64,000 bases of DNA. Source: Nymphaea colorata. Lineage: Eukaryota > Streptophyta > Magnoliopsida > Nymphaeales > Nymphaeaceae. Positions within the stretch are counted from its first letter, which is position 1. The number at the start of each line of letters is the position of its first letter. The position numbers and the translations under genes were made by a program. Positions 1 to 11,242 of the stretch are shown here, piece after piece. The notes under the pieces are model-generated. The model saw only the letters and a list, made by a program, of their open reading frames with translations. It did no database searches and was not told the origin of the DNA. The stretch spans positions 13,746,354-13,810,353 of the forward strand of contig NC_045139.1 of NCBI RefSeq assembly GCF_008831285.2. Direction: 5' to 3'.

Positions 1-251
1 TGAAAGGGGAAAAGGGCGATCATATGTTCAACAGAACATAGTTGATATCCGCACTTTCAGTTCCAATCTCCAATTTCTTTCACAGATAACACTAATAATA
101 AGCAAGCGCTAATAAACATCCCGGAGTACCAAAACAAGCAATTAAGTACCAACCGATATGCCTAAATTCCCAAGGGAGGAGCCTCTATCAGTATCCCTAA
201 TTCCAGCTCCTCTAGCACGAAAAAGCAAGGAGAAGTGACGGCCCTACTGAC

Positions 252-437
252 CTGATTAACATGAGAACGAGAGACAGATCCGTTGCGAGAGGGTGGTTTG
301 CATATTCCTCTCGACGACCCTCTGCCGTTGGCTCCCAAAGTGGAAGGTTTCGGCAGAATCTGACAAATTGGTTCGAGGATCGGGCAAACAGAATGAGATG
401 GAGATCGAATAGTAGAAATCCCGGCGGACACCTCCAT
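252..437 (-). CDS. Probable first exon of an unidentified gene running off the left edge
   Basis: An ATG at 437 opens 62 codons and ends in CAG followed by GTCAGT, a good splice donor at 251-250. The translated piece begins MEVSAGISTIRSPS and is rich in Ser, Pro and basic residues with almost no acidic ones, which resembles an organelle transit peptide. No second exon is visible in the remaining 250 bases, so the gene would continue to the left of the window. I do not recognise the product. It could also be a chance open stretch: the opposite strand is partly open too. The reading frame continues upstream of the ATG to about 527, but the ATG at 437 has the better-looking context. Confidence 0.35.
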
Positions 438-1702
438 TATTAGTGATCGATTCTTGATGGAAAAGCTCAGAACTCGAATCACCACTTCCGCTTGTTTTTT
501 TTCCCTTGCTGATGGCCTATCCCCCACTACTCAACGACGTCTATAAGGGGAGGCCCGTGCAAACGCCCTCAAAAGCAGGAAGACCAATCGGCTTTTCTGG
601 GTTCCACGCTGCCAGCGAGTTGGATCACAGAGTTCGGACTTCAGGCTCAAAAAGGTTCTCATGTTGACCAGAATTGTGAATCAAGGACTCCCCCTCCTCC
701 CACCAGGCCACCACCTTCGGCTTTCTCTGTCTCTGTCTCTCTCCCTCTCACACACACACAAAATAAAGATCGGTTTCCTGATCTAATCAGTGGAGCTGCC
801 TGCTTGATGAATCGGTTGTGAATCGGTAAAGAGAATGATTTACTTTTCTAAAAAAAAAAAATTGAAAATTATATAGAAACGCATTAGAAAGAAAAAAAAA
901 TAGAATATTTTTAAAAAATAGCTAAAAGCTTATCCATGGCTCTTTTGAATTGATTTGCTACCGATCGAATTCAACTGGGCGTTGTAAAGCTGATCCTGAC
1001 AATGATACTCTGACCAAATATGATCTTCAGGATCCTCCAGATCAACTGAATTTAACAGCAGTTCCAACCCCTTAATTGATGTCCAACCTTTTGAGTGGAT
1101 TAATCAGCAAGGTGGATTTCAAGTGGTGAACGTTAGGTGTTTTAGGTCTCTTTGGGCTTACAGCATGAAGGCTCAAAAAGCTTTCCTGATTATGCTCTCA
1201 GAGTTTGCAAATTTTCTTTCCCATCATATTCTCCTCTTTATCTCTCTATCACTGTTTTTTTTTTTTGGCAGCAGATTGGATGCTACGTACAACCAGTTTT
1301 GAACACAGAACAAAAATAAAACTGTACAAGGAACTGCGAATGTGCGATTTTAAATGAAATTGAAATATTTTCGTTTAGGAAAAATAGCGGAATTATTAGA
1401 ATCGCCAAACGGTTGCTTTTTGCTGACCAAGTTGGTCACAGGAAAAATCTTCATATGAACGTCCACTTGAAGTGCTCACCCCCTCTTTCCCGTCTGTTAA
1501 TCGCTATTGTTTGCCGTGCCCATGGCAGTAGCTTCAACTTCCACTTCTACAATCTTTCAATGCTCATGATCGTCTCTTCTGCAGACATGTCCACATCTAA
1601 CGCAAGAAGAAACCAACTTATGAGTTATGAACCTGCGCATCATGCCAAGCTCATGAACGTGTTGTGAAATCCATGAACAATCAATTAGAGGCCCTCAAAT
1701 TA
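438..1702. other. Gene-free stretch, 5' flank of the left-edge exon and 3' flank of the PPR gene
   Basis: AT-rich DNA with short simple runs (CT and CA repeats near 720-765, a poly-A run near 850, a poly-T run near 1257). I see no gene, RNA or clear repeat. Confidence 0.5.
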
Positions 1703-3508
1703 TCACCAATAATCGCCACACGAACATTTCCCATCCTTGAAATGGTGGAACCTCTTTGCGTCCCGCACGATAATCTCTCTCTCCGCAATTCTTGTGATGT
1801 ACTTTGTTGCGGTATGGCAATCTACACATACCCTCAAGTTCTTTATTATCCTAAGCACTTCCCCACTCGGTGTACTCAAAATCCCAAATGCTATTGCCAA
1901 TCGTTCACTGTGCCCACATAGCAAATCCTCCTTCAATCCTCCCTCTTCAAAGTTCCCAAGCACGCAACTCATCTCTGCAACGTATCCCATCTTTCTCATC
2001 CTCTCCTCCAGGTCATTTAGTGTTCTATAAATTGCATCTGACTGAGGGTGAGAGCGATCAAAGACAGTGAAACGGTGAATTCTCTTACTAACCTCAATAG
2101 AACTCCAACCTGGAGGTTTTGTGATTCCCCTCTCCTTCATCATCAGTCTCATTCTAACTACACCATCCCATTGCTTTGCAGCAGCATACACGTTTGACAT
2201 CGAGACATACCAACCCGCATTCTCTGGTTCCAATCTTAAAAGCTCGTCGACAACTCTTTCTGCAATCTTCACATTCTTATGAATTCGACAAGCATTAAGA
2301 AGTCCCCCCCAGACTCCTGCATCAGGATTCACAGTCATGCTTTTTACAAGCGCTTCTGCTTCTTTCAATTTTCCTGCTCTACCAAGCATATCCACCATGC
2401 AACTGTAGTGCTCCAGACCAGGGCGCAAACCATAACTCTCTGACATCAAGTTGAAGTACTGCCGTCCTTTCTCCACCATTCCACCATGGCTGAATCCTGT
2501 CAGCATGCCTACAAAGGTCACCCCATCAGGCTTAAGGCCCTCTCTCACCATGCGTACGAACATTGATTCTGCCATTTCAGGAAGCCCGTGCAAAGCAAAC
2601 CCAGAAATTATTGCAGTCCAGCAAACCAGATCCCTGTCAGACATCTCGTCGAAAACCTTTTGTGCGTCCACTATACTCCCACAGCGTACATACATATGTA
2701 TAAGGGCAGCTGCAACATAAACATTAATTGGAACCTTCGCTCTCATACCATGTTGGTGAATCCATCTTCCACGTTGAAGAGCACCAACATAAGCACAAGC
2801 CTGCAGCAGACTAACCATAGTTACTGCATCAATTTCAACGCCCTCTTTCAACATAACATCAAAAATCTCCATTGCCTTCTCGCACTGCTCGTTTATGGCA
2901 TAACCACCTATCATGGCATTATATGAGGCCAAAACTTTCAGAGGCATTTTATCGAACAACTTTCGTGCACAAGAAACATTGCCTGCTTTGGCATACATAT
3001 CAACCAAGGCCGTGGCGACGAACGAATTGGAATCAAGATTCCGGCGAATCGCAAGGCTGTGAATCATATATCCATCCGAAACGGACTTCACGGCCGCACA
3101 AGCCGGCAAAACAAAGGTGAAAGTGAATTCGTTAGGATGAACTCCAGATTCCAACATGGATCGGAAGACATTAAGCGACTCTTGATGCAGCCCGCGTCTC
3201 GAATGATGTTTGATGATCTCGTTCCACAAAAAAATTGGTGGGTTCTTCATTTTATCGAAAATTCTCCTTGCATAGACGAGGTTCCCGCAAGTTAGATGCC
3301 TGTGGGCGAGTCTGGTAACAAGGAAGACGTCGTCTGAGAAATTGGTCTTCACGAATCTGGCGTGAAACTCTTTGACATGTCTGATAGAGAGGCATTTCTG
3401 GAGTTCGGAAGCAAATTCCTGGAATTTTGGTAACTGGGAGGCGTTAGAAGTCGATAATTTGAAGGGGTTGGAATTGGCGGGAGGCGGTGGCATCGTGACC
3501 TTGGACAT
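1703..3508 (-). CDS. PLS-class pentatricopeptide repeat protein with E and DYW domains, organelle RNA editing factor
   Basis: Single-exon gene of 601 aa if it starts at the ATG at 3508 (MSKVTMPPPPANSN). An in-frame ATG lies 68 codons upstream, but that extension is hydrophobic and unlike PPR leaders. The protein is a run of PPR repeats with typical cores such as VARRIFDKM and SYNAMIGGYA. These are followed by the E region with a PG box (PPGWSSIEV) and a DYW domain. The deaminase signature is complete: HSE at about 533-535, CVDC at about 561-564, and the terminal residues CSCGDYW. In the family, PPR repeats read the RNA and the DYW domain deaminates C to U in plastid or mitochondrial transcripts. 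The target site and organelle cannot be told from the sequence. The lack of introns is usual for this family. Confidence 0.93.
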   Translation of the reverse strand: MSKVTMPPPPANSNPFKLSTSNASQLPKFQEFASELQKCLSIRHVKEFHARFVKTNFSDDVFLVTRLAHRHLTCGNLVYARRIFDKMKNPPIFLWNEIIKHHSRRGLHQESLNVFRSMLESGVHPNEFTFTFVLPACAAVKSVSDGYMIHSLAIRRNLDSNSFVATALVDMYAKAGNVSCARKLFDKMPLKVLASYNAMIGGYAINEQCEKAMEIFDVMLKEGVEIDAVTMVSLLQACAYVGALQRGRWIHQHGMRAKVPINVYVAAALIHMYVRCGSIVDAQKVFDEMSDRDLVCWTAIISGFALHGLPEMAESMFVRMVREGLKPDGVTFVGMLTGFSHGGMVEKGRQYFNLMSESYGLRPGLEHYSCMVDMLGRAGKLKEAEALVKSMTVNPDAGVWGGLLNACRIHKNVKIAERVVDELLRLEPENAGWYVSMSNVYAAAKQWDGVVRMRLMMKERGITKPPGWSSIEVSKRIHRFTVFDRSHPQSDAIYRTLNDLEERMRKMGYVAEMSCVLGNFEEGGLKEDLLCGHSERLAIAFGILSTPSGEVLRIIKNLRVCVDCHTATKYITRIAEREIIVRDAKRFHHFKDGKCSCGDYW

Positions 3509-4430
3509 ATCTATACAGACGCAAAAATCTACCGATCCAGGATTGGGCACAACAACGACTTGGTTTGAGACTTTGAACAGAAAGCTCAGTTGAATTTGTA
3601 ACAGGAAAATGTATTCCTCTTCCAAATATTGTGGACCATTAAACGGCCAAAATAGAAAAGTGGTGAACGAATAGATTTTTGTGAACTCTTGACTGAATCG
3701 ACCAAGAGACACGTGCGTCTGGGGCGGAGGAGGAATCCGGAACGATACTTTTCATAAAATTGAGTTGTCTCGCTTCTGTGCTACTATGCAGTCTACAAAT
3801 AGACCTCCAGATTTTAAAGTCTAACCACAAAAATCTAATCTTTATGGTTCACAGTAAATCCACAAAATTGATACGCCTCTAAAAATCTTGAAAGTTGAAA
3901 AGAAACTCGAAAATTTAAAGTATATTCTCACACATCCAATCCTCAAAAAATATAAAAAATCTCTAGAACCATAATTCAAACATGTCCATCCATCACATTA
4001 AAGTATTGAACTTATAACTGACACAAGGTGACATCTCAACCAAGATGGGAGTATCGACCTAATGAATCAGGTTAGACGGTTGGGTTCAGGCACCGAGTAC
4101 AAGGATAGGCCTGGCGAGGAGCCAAAGTGATCTACTAGACTACTACTCAATAAAATTTTTAGGCGTTTGTCTAAAGCTTAACCGTATAGGTATGTTGTTC
4201 TTCCTCATGATTCAAAAAACATAAATGACTGCTGAATCAAATTATTCCTGAATGTGAGTACAAGTTTCATACTTGTAAAACGTAATTGTGCCAAAAAAAA
4301 ATGCAATTGAAAGAATGATTGAGACTTGTCATCAGTCTTTGGGTCTAAAACTTGGCAGAAAAGCTGCACCGCAAAAATGATCGTCGACTTTCCCATTGGA
4401 AAAAAGAACGAAAGTAATAAAAAGACATAC
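3509..4430. other. Gene-free stretch between PPR gene and tRNA
   Basis: Contains the PPR 5' flank. I see no second gene; open frames here are short and AT-rich. The 4020-4140 part is less AT-rich than its surroundings and may be an old repeat fragment, but I cannot assign it. Confidence 0.45.
4419..4423 (-). terminator. Pol III terminator of tRNA-Gly
   Basis: A run of five T on the minus strand begins 7 bases after the tRNA 3' end, the usual stop signal for RNA polymerase III. Confidence 0.7.
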
Positions 4431-4501
4431 TGCACCAGCCGGGAATCGAACCCGGGTCTGTACCGTGGCAGGGTACTATTCTACCACTAGACCACTGGTG
4501 C
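4431..4501 (-). tRNA. tRNA-Gly(GCC): tRNA-Gly (anticodon GCC)
   Basis: The minus strand folds as a full 71-nt cloverleaf. The acceptor stem pairs GCACCAG with CTGGTGC and the discriminator is A. The anticodon stem pairs GTACC with GGTAC around the loop CTGCCAC, so the anticodon is GCC. The T arm holds GGTTCGATTCC (B box), and the D arm holds TGGTCTAGTGG (A box). There is no intron. Sequence and length fit the nuclear plant tRNA-Gly(GCC). Confidence 0.97.
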
Positions 4502-5561
4502 CGCTGTTGGGTAGTCTGTTCTCATAAATTATGACATTTCAGTGTAACAATAAAAAAAAATCTGCTCTACATTAACATGAGTCGATCAGGGACGAAGAAT
4601 TGCTGAAGGACATTCAAAATTAATATCAGAATGTTTCTTATCTTAGTAATCAATGTATTCTTTCCTGCATGCCATTCTTTCTTCTTCTCTACTTTTTGTT
4701 TTTATTGAATCCACCTAATGACTTCCACATGCATACAGTATGCCGTATAGCGAGTTAAAACTTTCAAGATTAAATTTAGTACGAGAAAGACAGAAAAGTC
4801 TTTGCTGCTTACCTACCGTAGATATTATATAATAATGGTCATAAGTTGCTTCCTAGGCAAGGATTCACTACATTCTACATCACACGCGATTCGTGAAGTT
4901 CAAATAAAACTAAACAAGTGAGTAAAATGCCACGATCATGGTGGGGGAGAATAGTCCTTTTTTCTTGGTAAAAAAGGAAAGTTGATGGGGTGGGATTGTT
5001 TTTATTTGCAGGCTAAAGAATAAGGAGTCGTACTGCTGGCCTTGTGCTTGGCGATCGAAGAGAGTCTCCCGAGTCTGGGAATCTTAGCTGCCCCAGTAGT
5101 TGACTGCCCCAACAGTGTTTCCCCCCAGAAAACTCCAAGTTCCAGACCTTCCTGCAAGGAGATTGGTGTAGTACTGTAATCAAAGGCATGTACCCGCCGC
5201 GGAACAGAAAGTGGCAACTTTACCAACCATCCATCTGATCATCAACCACCGTTCGCGGATGCCAATCTCTTCACCAGAAAAAGTTGTTGCCGATGCGCCT
5301 CTTTGCATCCCAACATGATGACGCATGTCAGGCGACTCGCTGGCTGCAGAATGGCAATCTTCAAGATTGATTCAGACTGAAGCTCACTTGTCTTGTGTAC
5401 AGTTAAACACCAGTCAATGTAGATCGTCCTTGGTGTTGGCCCTTTTGTTGGCCGTCACTCTTGGAAATTGTTCTCTCGAATTCACAAGAATTAATGTACA
5501 TTGGGAAGAAGGAAAGAAAGGAAGAAAGAAATCAAGAAAGGCCTGCATTAAACGCCTTCAT
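4502..5561. other. Gene-free spacer between tRNA and CCX gene
   Basis: AT-rich up to about 4990, then more balanced toward the CCX 3' end. No gene supported; the region next to 5562 is the expected CCX 3' UTR. Confidence 0.5.
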
Positions 5562-7274
5562 TCATTCATGGTCCTTACCAAGATGAAGCCGAAGGACACC
5601 AAGTGCTTGGGAAAATCTAAAAGAGAGAAAGCACAGATAAATCGCCAAAAGCCCAATGCCTACGAACTTGTCCAACATCATCCCCCTTCTAGGCAACATG
5701 ACAAGTGCCCAAAGCAGGCCGCCGGCGAGGAACGCCAGCGTCACGTAGAGCGTAGGGTCTTGCGGCACGACAAATGAGTCCGGGCAGCTGGACCAGGCTC
5801 TGAGCACGAATGGCACGCCCAGCCCTACCAAGGTGTTGAACATGGGGCCGGCGTAGCAGCCAGACATGGCAGTCTGGGCGCCGGCCGGCCCGCCGTTGGC
5901 CGCCAGTGCCACATTGGCAATGAGATCGCTGATCGAGTTCCCCCAGGCAAGGACCGTGAGCCCCAGCATGGTAGGGCTTATGCCGATGATCTTCCCCAGC
6001 GCAACCAGCAGCGCCACCAACTCCTCCGCTATGATGTAGGTCCAAGCCATGCTCATGCAGAAACCACCAACCAGCCAAGGGAATACGAATCGCGCTGGTG
6101 GGTGCGAAACCTCGGTCAAGATCCAGGCGGCTAACCCCATCGCCAGGCCCACGCCGCACCCGATGCCGTAAACAGTCAGCCGCGCTTGCGCGCCCTTTGG
6201 GCCCCATATCGCCGCAAGGAACACCGGCGACAAGAACGCCGAGCATACCGCGAACAGTTTGGACCACCTTTCTTTACTTACCACGGGGATCGTAAGCCTT
6301 CTTGGCAGTGACAGGGGAATCAGAAGGGCTGCACCAATCTGAAGGGCTAGCGGCTTAGACCGCGAAAACCAGTTACGAACTCCCCCATCAGCGCTAGTGG
6401 TTGCCGGTGGATGCGTTTTGAACTCGTTACCGGCTGCTAAAAGTGGTGCCTTGAGACCACCGTTTTCCTCATCAAAAAGCAATATTGCCACCTCGCGTTT
6501 CCTGTGGAGATAATCGGACAAATAGACCACGGAAACATAGACGACGTAGATGGTGGTGAAACCCAGAGCGCCCCACAGGTTGATCCTTCCCACCACGAGA
6601 ACCACCAGGACGGAAGCGATTGTCACCAGGAAGAAGCAGGCGTCTCTAATGAAGCTCGACCGGTGGATAGATACGCCGCTCGAACTGACGGAAATTGCAA
6701 CGATTCCGGCTACGCCGGAGGAGACGACGAATGCGCCGCCGAGCACGCTGTTGAGGCCGACTTCGCCTCCTCCGGCGCTAACGAAGGACGCAATGCTGGA
6801 GAAGACATCGGGTGCACCATTGCCGAGGGAGAGAAGAGTTACGCCTGCAATCGTTGGGGAGAGTCCTAACAAGGTGGCCAAGTCCTCCAGAGAAGTGCAG
6901 AAGTACTCCGACGCAGTGTTGCCCAACAGGTAGAACAGGATGAGAAGCCATGCGGCGAAGAGGATGTAGCCTAAGGTGGGGTGTTTGCCACAGTAACAGT
7001 AGAAGATTGCAAGGTAATCGATGTAACCTTGGGAGTTGCAGCTCTTATGGGACTTGATGTAGGAGCAGCTGGTGGCATGGTCCTTGTGGTTGTGGATGGA
7101 CGTGCAGGATTGGTCCTGGATGTCATCTGACTGTTGTGATCGCTTGAGACTGAACTCGAGGGGAGGGGATGGGGAGAGAAGGGTTGCGAGGTAGAAGATA
7201 AAGAGACCGAGGAAGGAGACGTTCAATAAGATTTGGGTCTTCCTCCCATGGTAGATGGAGAAACGATTTGCCAT
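5562..7274 (-). CDS. CCX: Cation/calcium exchanger (CCX family, K+-dependent Na+/Ca2+ exchanger-like)
   Basis: Intronless gene of 570 aa, the usual length for plant CCX proteins. An N-terminal membrane segment (about 14-33) is followed by a Cys-rich loop and two clusters of membrane helices. Each cluster carries one alpha-repeat: GNGAPDVFSS at 151-160 and GNSISDLIAN at 445-454. These are the ion-binding repeats of the family, with the Asn and Asp residues present. A cytosolic loop of about 100 residues (255-345) separates the two halves. Known members move K+, Na+, Ca2+ or Mn2+ across endomembranes or the plasma membrane; which ion applies here cannot be told. The ATG at 7274 opens MANRFSIYHG. 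A TATA box lies about 70 bases upstream. Confidence 0.93.
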   Translation of the reverse strand: MANRFSIYHGRKTQILLNVSFLGLFIFYLATLLSPSPPLEFSLKRSQQSDDIQDQSCTSIHNHKDHATSCSYIKSHKSCNSQGYIDYLAIFYCYCGKHPTLGYILFAAWLLILFYLLGNTASEYFCTSLEDLATLLGLSPTIAGVTLLSLGNGAPDVFSSIASFVSAGGGEVGLNSVLGGAFVVSSGVAGIVAISVSSSGVSIHRSSFIRDACFFLVTIASVLVVLVVGRINLWGALGFTTIYVVYVSVVYLSDYLHRKREVAILLFDEENGGLKAPLLAAGNEFKTHPPATTSADGGVRNWFSRSKPLALQIGAALLIPLSLPRRLTIPVVSKERWSKLFAVCSAFLSPVFLAAIWGPKGAQARLTVYGIGCGVGLAMGLAAWILTEVSHPPARFVFPWLVGGFCMSMAWTYIIAEELVALLVALGKIIGISPTMLGLTVLAWGNSISDLIANVALAANGGPAGAQTAMSGCYAGPMFNTLVGLGVPFVLRAWSSCPDSFVVPQDPTLYVTLAFLAGGLLWALVMLPRRGMMLDKFVGIGLLAIYLCFLSFRFSQALGVLRLHLGKDHE

Positions 7275-7343
7275 ACGGTGTTCCCCTGCAAGAGAGAGAG
7301 AGAGAAGAGGGAGGGAGAGAGGTTGCAGGACTTAAGCTTCTTA

Positions 7344-7350
7344 ATTTATA
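7344..7350 (-). promoter_or_regulatory. TATA box of the CCX gene
   Basis: TATAAAT on the minus strand lies 70 bases upstream of the CCX ATG. The leader between them is rich in CT repeats, typical of plant 5' UTRs. Confidence 0.55.
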
Positions 7351-10300
7351 GAGGGATAGAACGAGGGGCAAGGTGATGAGTTGGCTGTACGTGAACGAGG
7401 GTCAAAACTTCCTGCCTTTAAAAGCATCTACTTCTGTAATGCTTTTTGGCTTTGTTAAGCATTGTTGAATCTCTTGTTTATATATACAAGTGTTGGAACT
7501 CGGGGCAGATTGAATCTCTCTCTCTCTCTCTCTCTGTGGAAAATGTAGGTCCCGGTCCCGCTCTTTATCTCGATCCATCCAAACGAAGTCCTACCAAGTT
7601 GACGAGATCACATTTTCTTACATACATCCCCATAGGCTGCAACCTGAGGAGTCGGAGCCCCTTCTCATTCTTGAACGAAACCAGAACCTTCCAAAACGCG
7701 ATCCGGATAATACAATTACAAAGCAGTACATGTCGAAGATTGTTCTGGTCCTGGATCAATGCCATTTGGTAATACAAGTTCAAGTAGAAAAAATAAAGCA
7801 AGAAAGCGTCCAGAGTCGGGCTGCCTCGTGGCAGAGACGTATGACGCGGATGTCGCAACAGTCCAATTGTGTCCGTTGCAAGTGAGGTGATGTCGTGTGA
7901 TATCGGCGAATACGAAATTACTTGTGGTGATTCTCCCAAATAACTACAAAAAGGTCTAAAGAAAAAAGTTTTACTGGCACACTGTTGGCTAAATTTCTGT
8001 TTCGCTTTAATCTCCCAAGCCAACTCACGGGTTCAAACTGATGTGTCATAAAATGAATCAAATGGTGGCCGGCTCACTGATTCCGTGAATTCTCCCAGTC
8101 ATGATTGCTTTCGAGTTGCCCACAAGTCCCCGTTGTCCGTGGACTTCAGCAGCCTTTGGTTTCTTGGTGGGCGTGAGATAGAAGGGGTCTACAGTTGGTT
8201 CATGAGCACAAAAAATATGTTTCAAAACACTATGTAGCAGGATAATATGAGTTTGTTCCAATTCATGAAGCAGATTTATGAAACATCAACCAACTGTTTT
8301 AATTGTCAAAAGGAACGAGTTGGACGAGATGGACAATCCATGATAAATTTGAGCAAGGTTAATTTCCAAGCAGCGTCATAGAAAATGTATGCAATGCTTC
8401 TGATCAAGCGATCGTGATGGCCATGCATGCACGAGTGGAACAACAGATAAGCACCCCCCGAAGGCGACAAAAACTATCGCCAACTTCTTGTTTGTCTCCG
8501 TGTGGGGATTTAACATACGCCAAACTGATCTCAGAAACAATGTGTTCACGTCCACCGGAATATCTTTTCAAAGGGCTTTTTCCTGTAATTTTTGTGTATT
8601 ACCCACCTTCAAAGTACTCTTCCCATGCGTGCCTAAAACACTAGCCCGCACACCAAAGGAGGTGACTGGTTTGGATAAAACCTTTTCTGATCCCTTTTTA
8701 ACTAAGGCTTAAGCATCATCCTGGAAAACTGATAAGAGACCCCAAAATGCGGACAAAGTTCCTAACTTTTTAAAATTGATGGGGTTAGGTTTAAAGGCCT
8801 GATGCTCAACGGACGCACGCTCTTCAACGGACAGAGGCCAAGAATTTGGTAGGAGTAAGCTTTCCGGGATGTGCATGCAGTAACGACTGACAATCAATAT
8901 GTCAAATGCATAAGCGCGTTTTAATCTTAATGTATATGAAGCATGAAAAAGGGCTCGGTGCAGGATGGCATGCCTTGGCACTGTCATGCAAACTCAGTAT
9001 GATGTGGCCTTTCAATACCGGCTGAGGAGTGACTGCCCGGTGGGGTGGATGGAATATATTCACTGCAGAACAGTTCTCTTCGTAGTAACATTATATACCG
9101 GGATCGAAAAAAAACACAGCATGGCGATTCAGCTGAGGGAAGAGGACGAAGATGAAGGGAGACGCATGTGCAGATACCGACAACATTGAGCTCGTGTAAG
9201 ACGTCATAAGAAAGGGTCCACAGTATCTGGTCCCTCTTTAATTTGCAAACCCAAACAATCATTTATCAAGCAGAAGAAAGTTGTCAACATCTTTTTAGCC
9301 CAACAGGCCTAAAGATGGAACTTCACAGCCCTTGTTTCTCCATGTCCATGTAAATCACGACCACGCACATATACATACACACAGACACAGGCACACAATT
9401 AAACTTGCATGAGGGATTTCCTTATTATGAAGGCGATTAGCTCATGGACAATAGTGAATGATTGCAAAGCTGTTCGCTAATACAAGGGCTGCAACGCAGT
9501 TTGAACAAAATTATATTGCAATAAATGACAACTAGCCACCCCTTTGCTTCCTTCGCATCGCATTTGAACACTCAAGATTCTCCTTCCTAACAGATTGACC
9601 AGGGGCGAAACCAAGATTTTTTTTCAAAGGTGGACCAAAAAATCTAACTTTTAGATCCGAGTAGAACCAAACTAAACCCGAATCAAAACAATACATAACA
9701 GAACTAAAAATTTTCAATTTTTTCAATGTATATATTTTTTTCAATTAACTCTCCTCCCTGATTGACCACTTTGGCACAAATAGCAACCGGAGAACTGAAT
9801 AGATGTGAATAATGATTGATGACTTTGCATAAACAAAACACATAAGCTCACGGTTAAAACTAATGTTCTCGAAATTAGCCTGATCTGTCCCTTCAAATAA
9901 AAAAAAAGGGGCAACCCATTTAGATTCAATGGCCCACCACAACGTCCCTTTTAACTTTTAAAAATTGAATAAAGTTCTTTCAAACTTTTCAAAAAAAATT
10001 ATCAATTCAAGGCCGATTTGGCTGAATTGCAGAATAGGCTGATTCCAAAGCGTTTCTGGTAACATCGGTAAAAGATAAATCCTGAAATTTTCACCGCAAG
10101 ATAGAGAAATTATGGATAGTTTGTCATCTGAAAAGTACCAGCCCTGATGTAGTTGGCATGGCAAATTCACAAAGAAAATCGCACACTTGAAAGCAACAGA
10201 TAATCAAACATGAAAGACACGTCCAATAGTATGACTACCATCAATGGACAAATTTTCACAACGAGAAGGAAATATCAGGCTGGTTCGCACGTCCAAAGCT

Positions 10301-11242
10301 TCTTGTCCGATCATATCTTCAGCAGTTACACATGGCACATTCAGTAAGGCACCAACCCAATCTGCAAAACCTGCGTCATTGTATTTGTCATGATCAATGA
10401 TTATGAACACTAAACACAACGCTCCGGTGTCCATCACTCCTTCCTAGAAAGCAACCAGTAGCAGAGATGCTCAGGAGCAAAGAACAAACACGACTAACAA
10501 ATTAGTGTTCTCCAATAACGGGAACAGAAAAGTATTTTCAGATTCATACCCACGGTTATACTAAAGATCTTTCCTTGAGTTCACAGGCTAGCTACAAGGT
10601 TGAAGAATCTATATTACAGAAACAGACTCATAAGGTGGAGCAGACCACCTTGCGTTCTATGACGCTGACCCTGACCAAAACCTCGGACCTGACAGCCATG
10701 CAAACACGTTCGCTTTATGCACATCCATGTTGAATCCCATGTGCACAACCAACCTTCTCTTTCTCATCAGAAAACTATGCAGTGGTTGACCAGACATGAA
10801 CCACATATATGAGCATTGACCAAGGAACTCAAAACAGATCATATTCAGAAAACTCGGAGGAGAAAAGGAAACCCAAATACTGGCTTGCAAAATCCAGAGA
10901 AAATGAATCTGGACTATTAGAAACACATTCAATCCAGCATTCAGATAATAATCCTGCAAATAAACACATTCTCCTCCTCATTTCATGCAACAGGCTCTCC
11001 AATTATGATCCTGCAAAACCCCAAGTTTCCATCATTGGCTATTATAAAATAAACCATACACCTGAAATCATATGAAAGGTCTAAATGGTCACAGCCAGAA
11101 TACTCTCCTAACTTTAACAGGACATCATGTAGCAATATATATTGCAGAATCTGGAACTCTTCCAATCAAATCAGGCGAGGCCCATGCCATTAGACATATG
11201 CCATTAGACATAATTCTGTTATAAATATTACACCCTACTTTT
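7351..11242. other. Long gene-free spacer between CCX and EML genes
   Basis: Holds the CCX promoter side, a CT microsatellite at 7514-7535, and mostly AT-rich DNA. No open frame shows a recognisable domain. A 77-codon minus-strand frame ending at 10204 is a possible alternative last exon of the EML gene (see findings). Part of 9600-9660 resembles the end of a degraded non-autonomous transposon. Confidence 0.5.
7514..7535. repeat. (CT)n microsatellite
   Basis: About eleven CT units in the CCX upstream region. Confidence 0.9.

Noticed and set aside
5689-6267. 192-codon minus-strand frame in the CCX gene
   Set aside because: Out-of-frame shadow of the exchanger.
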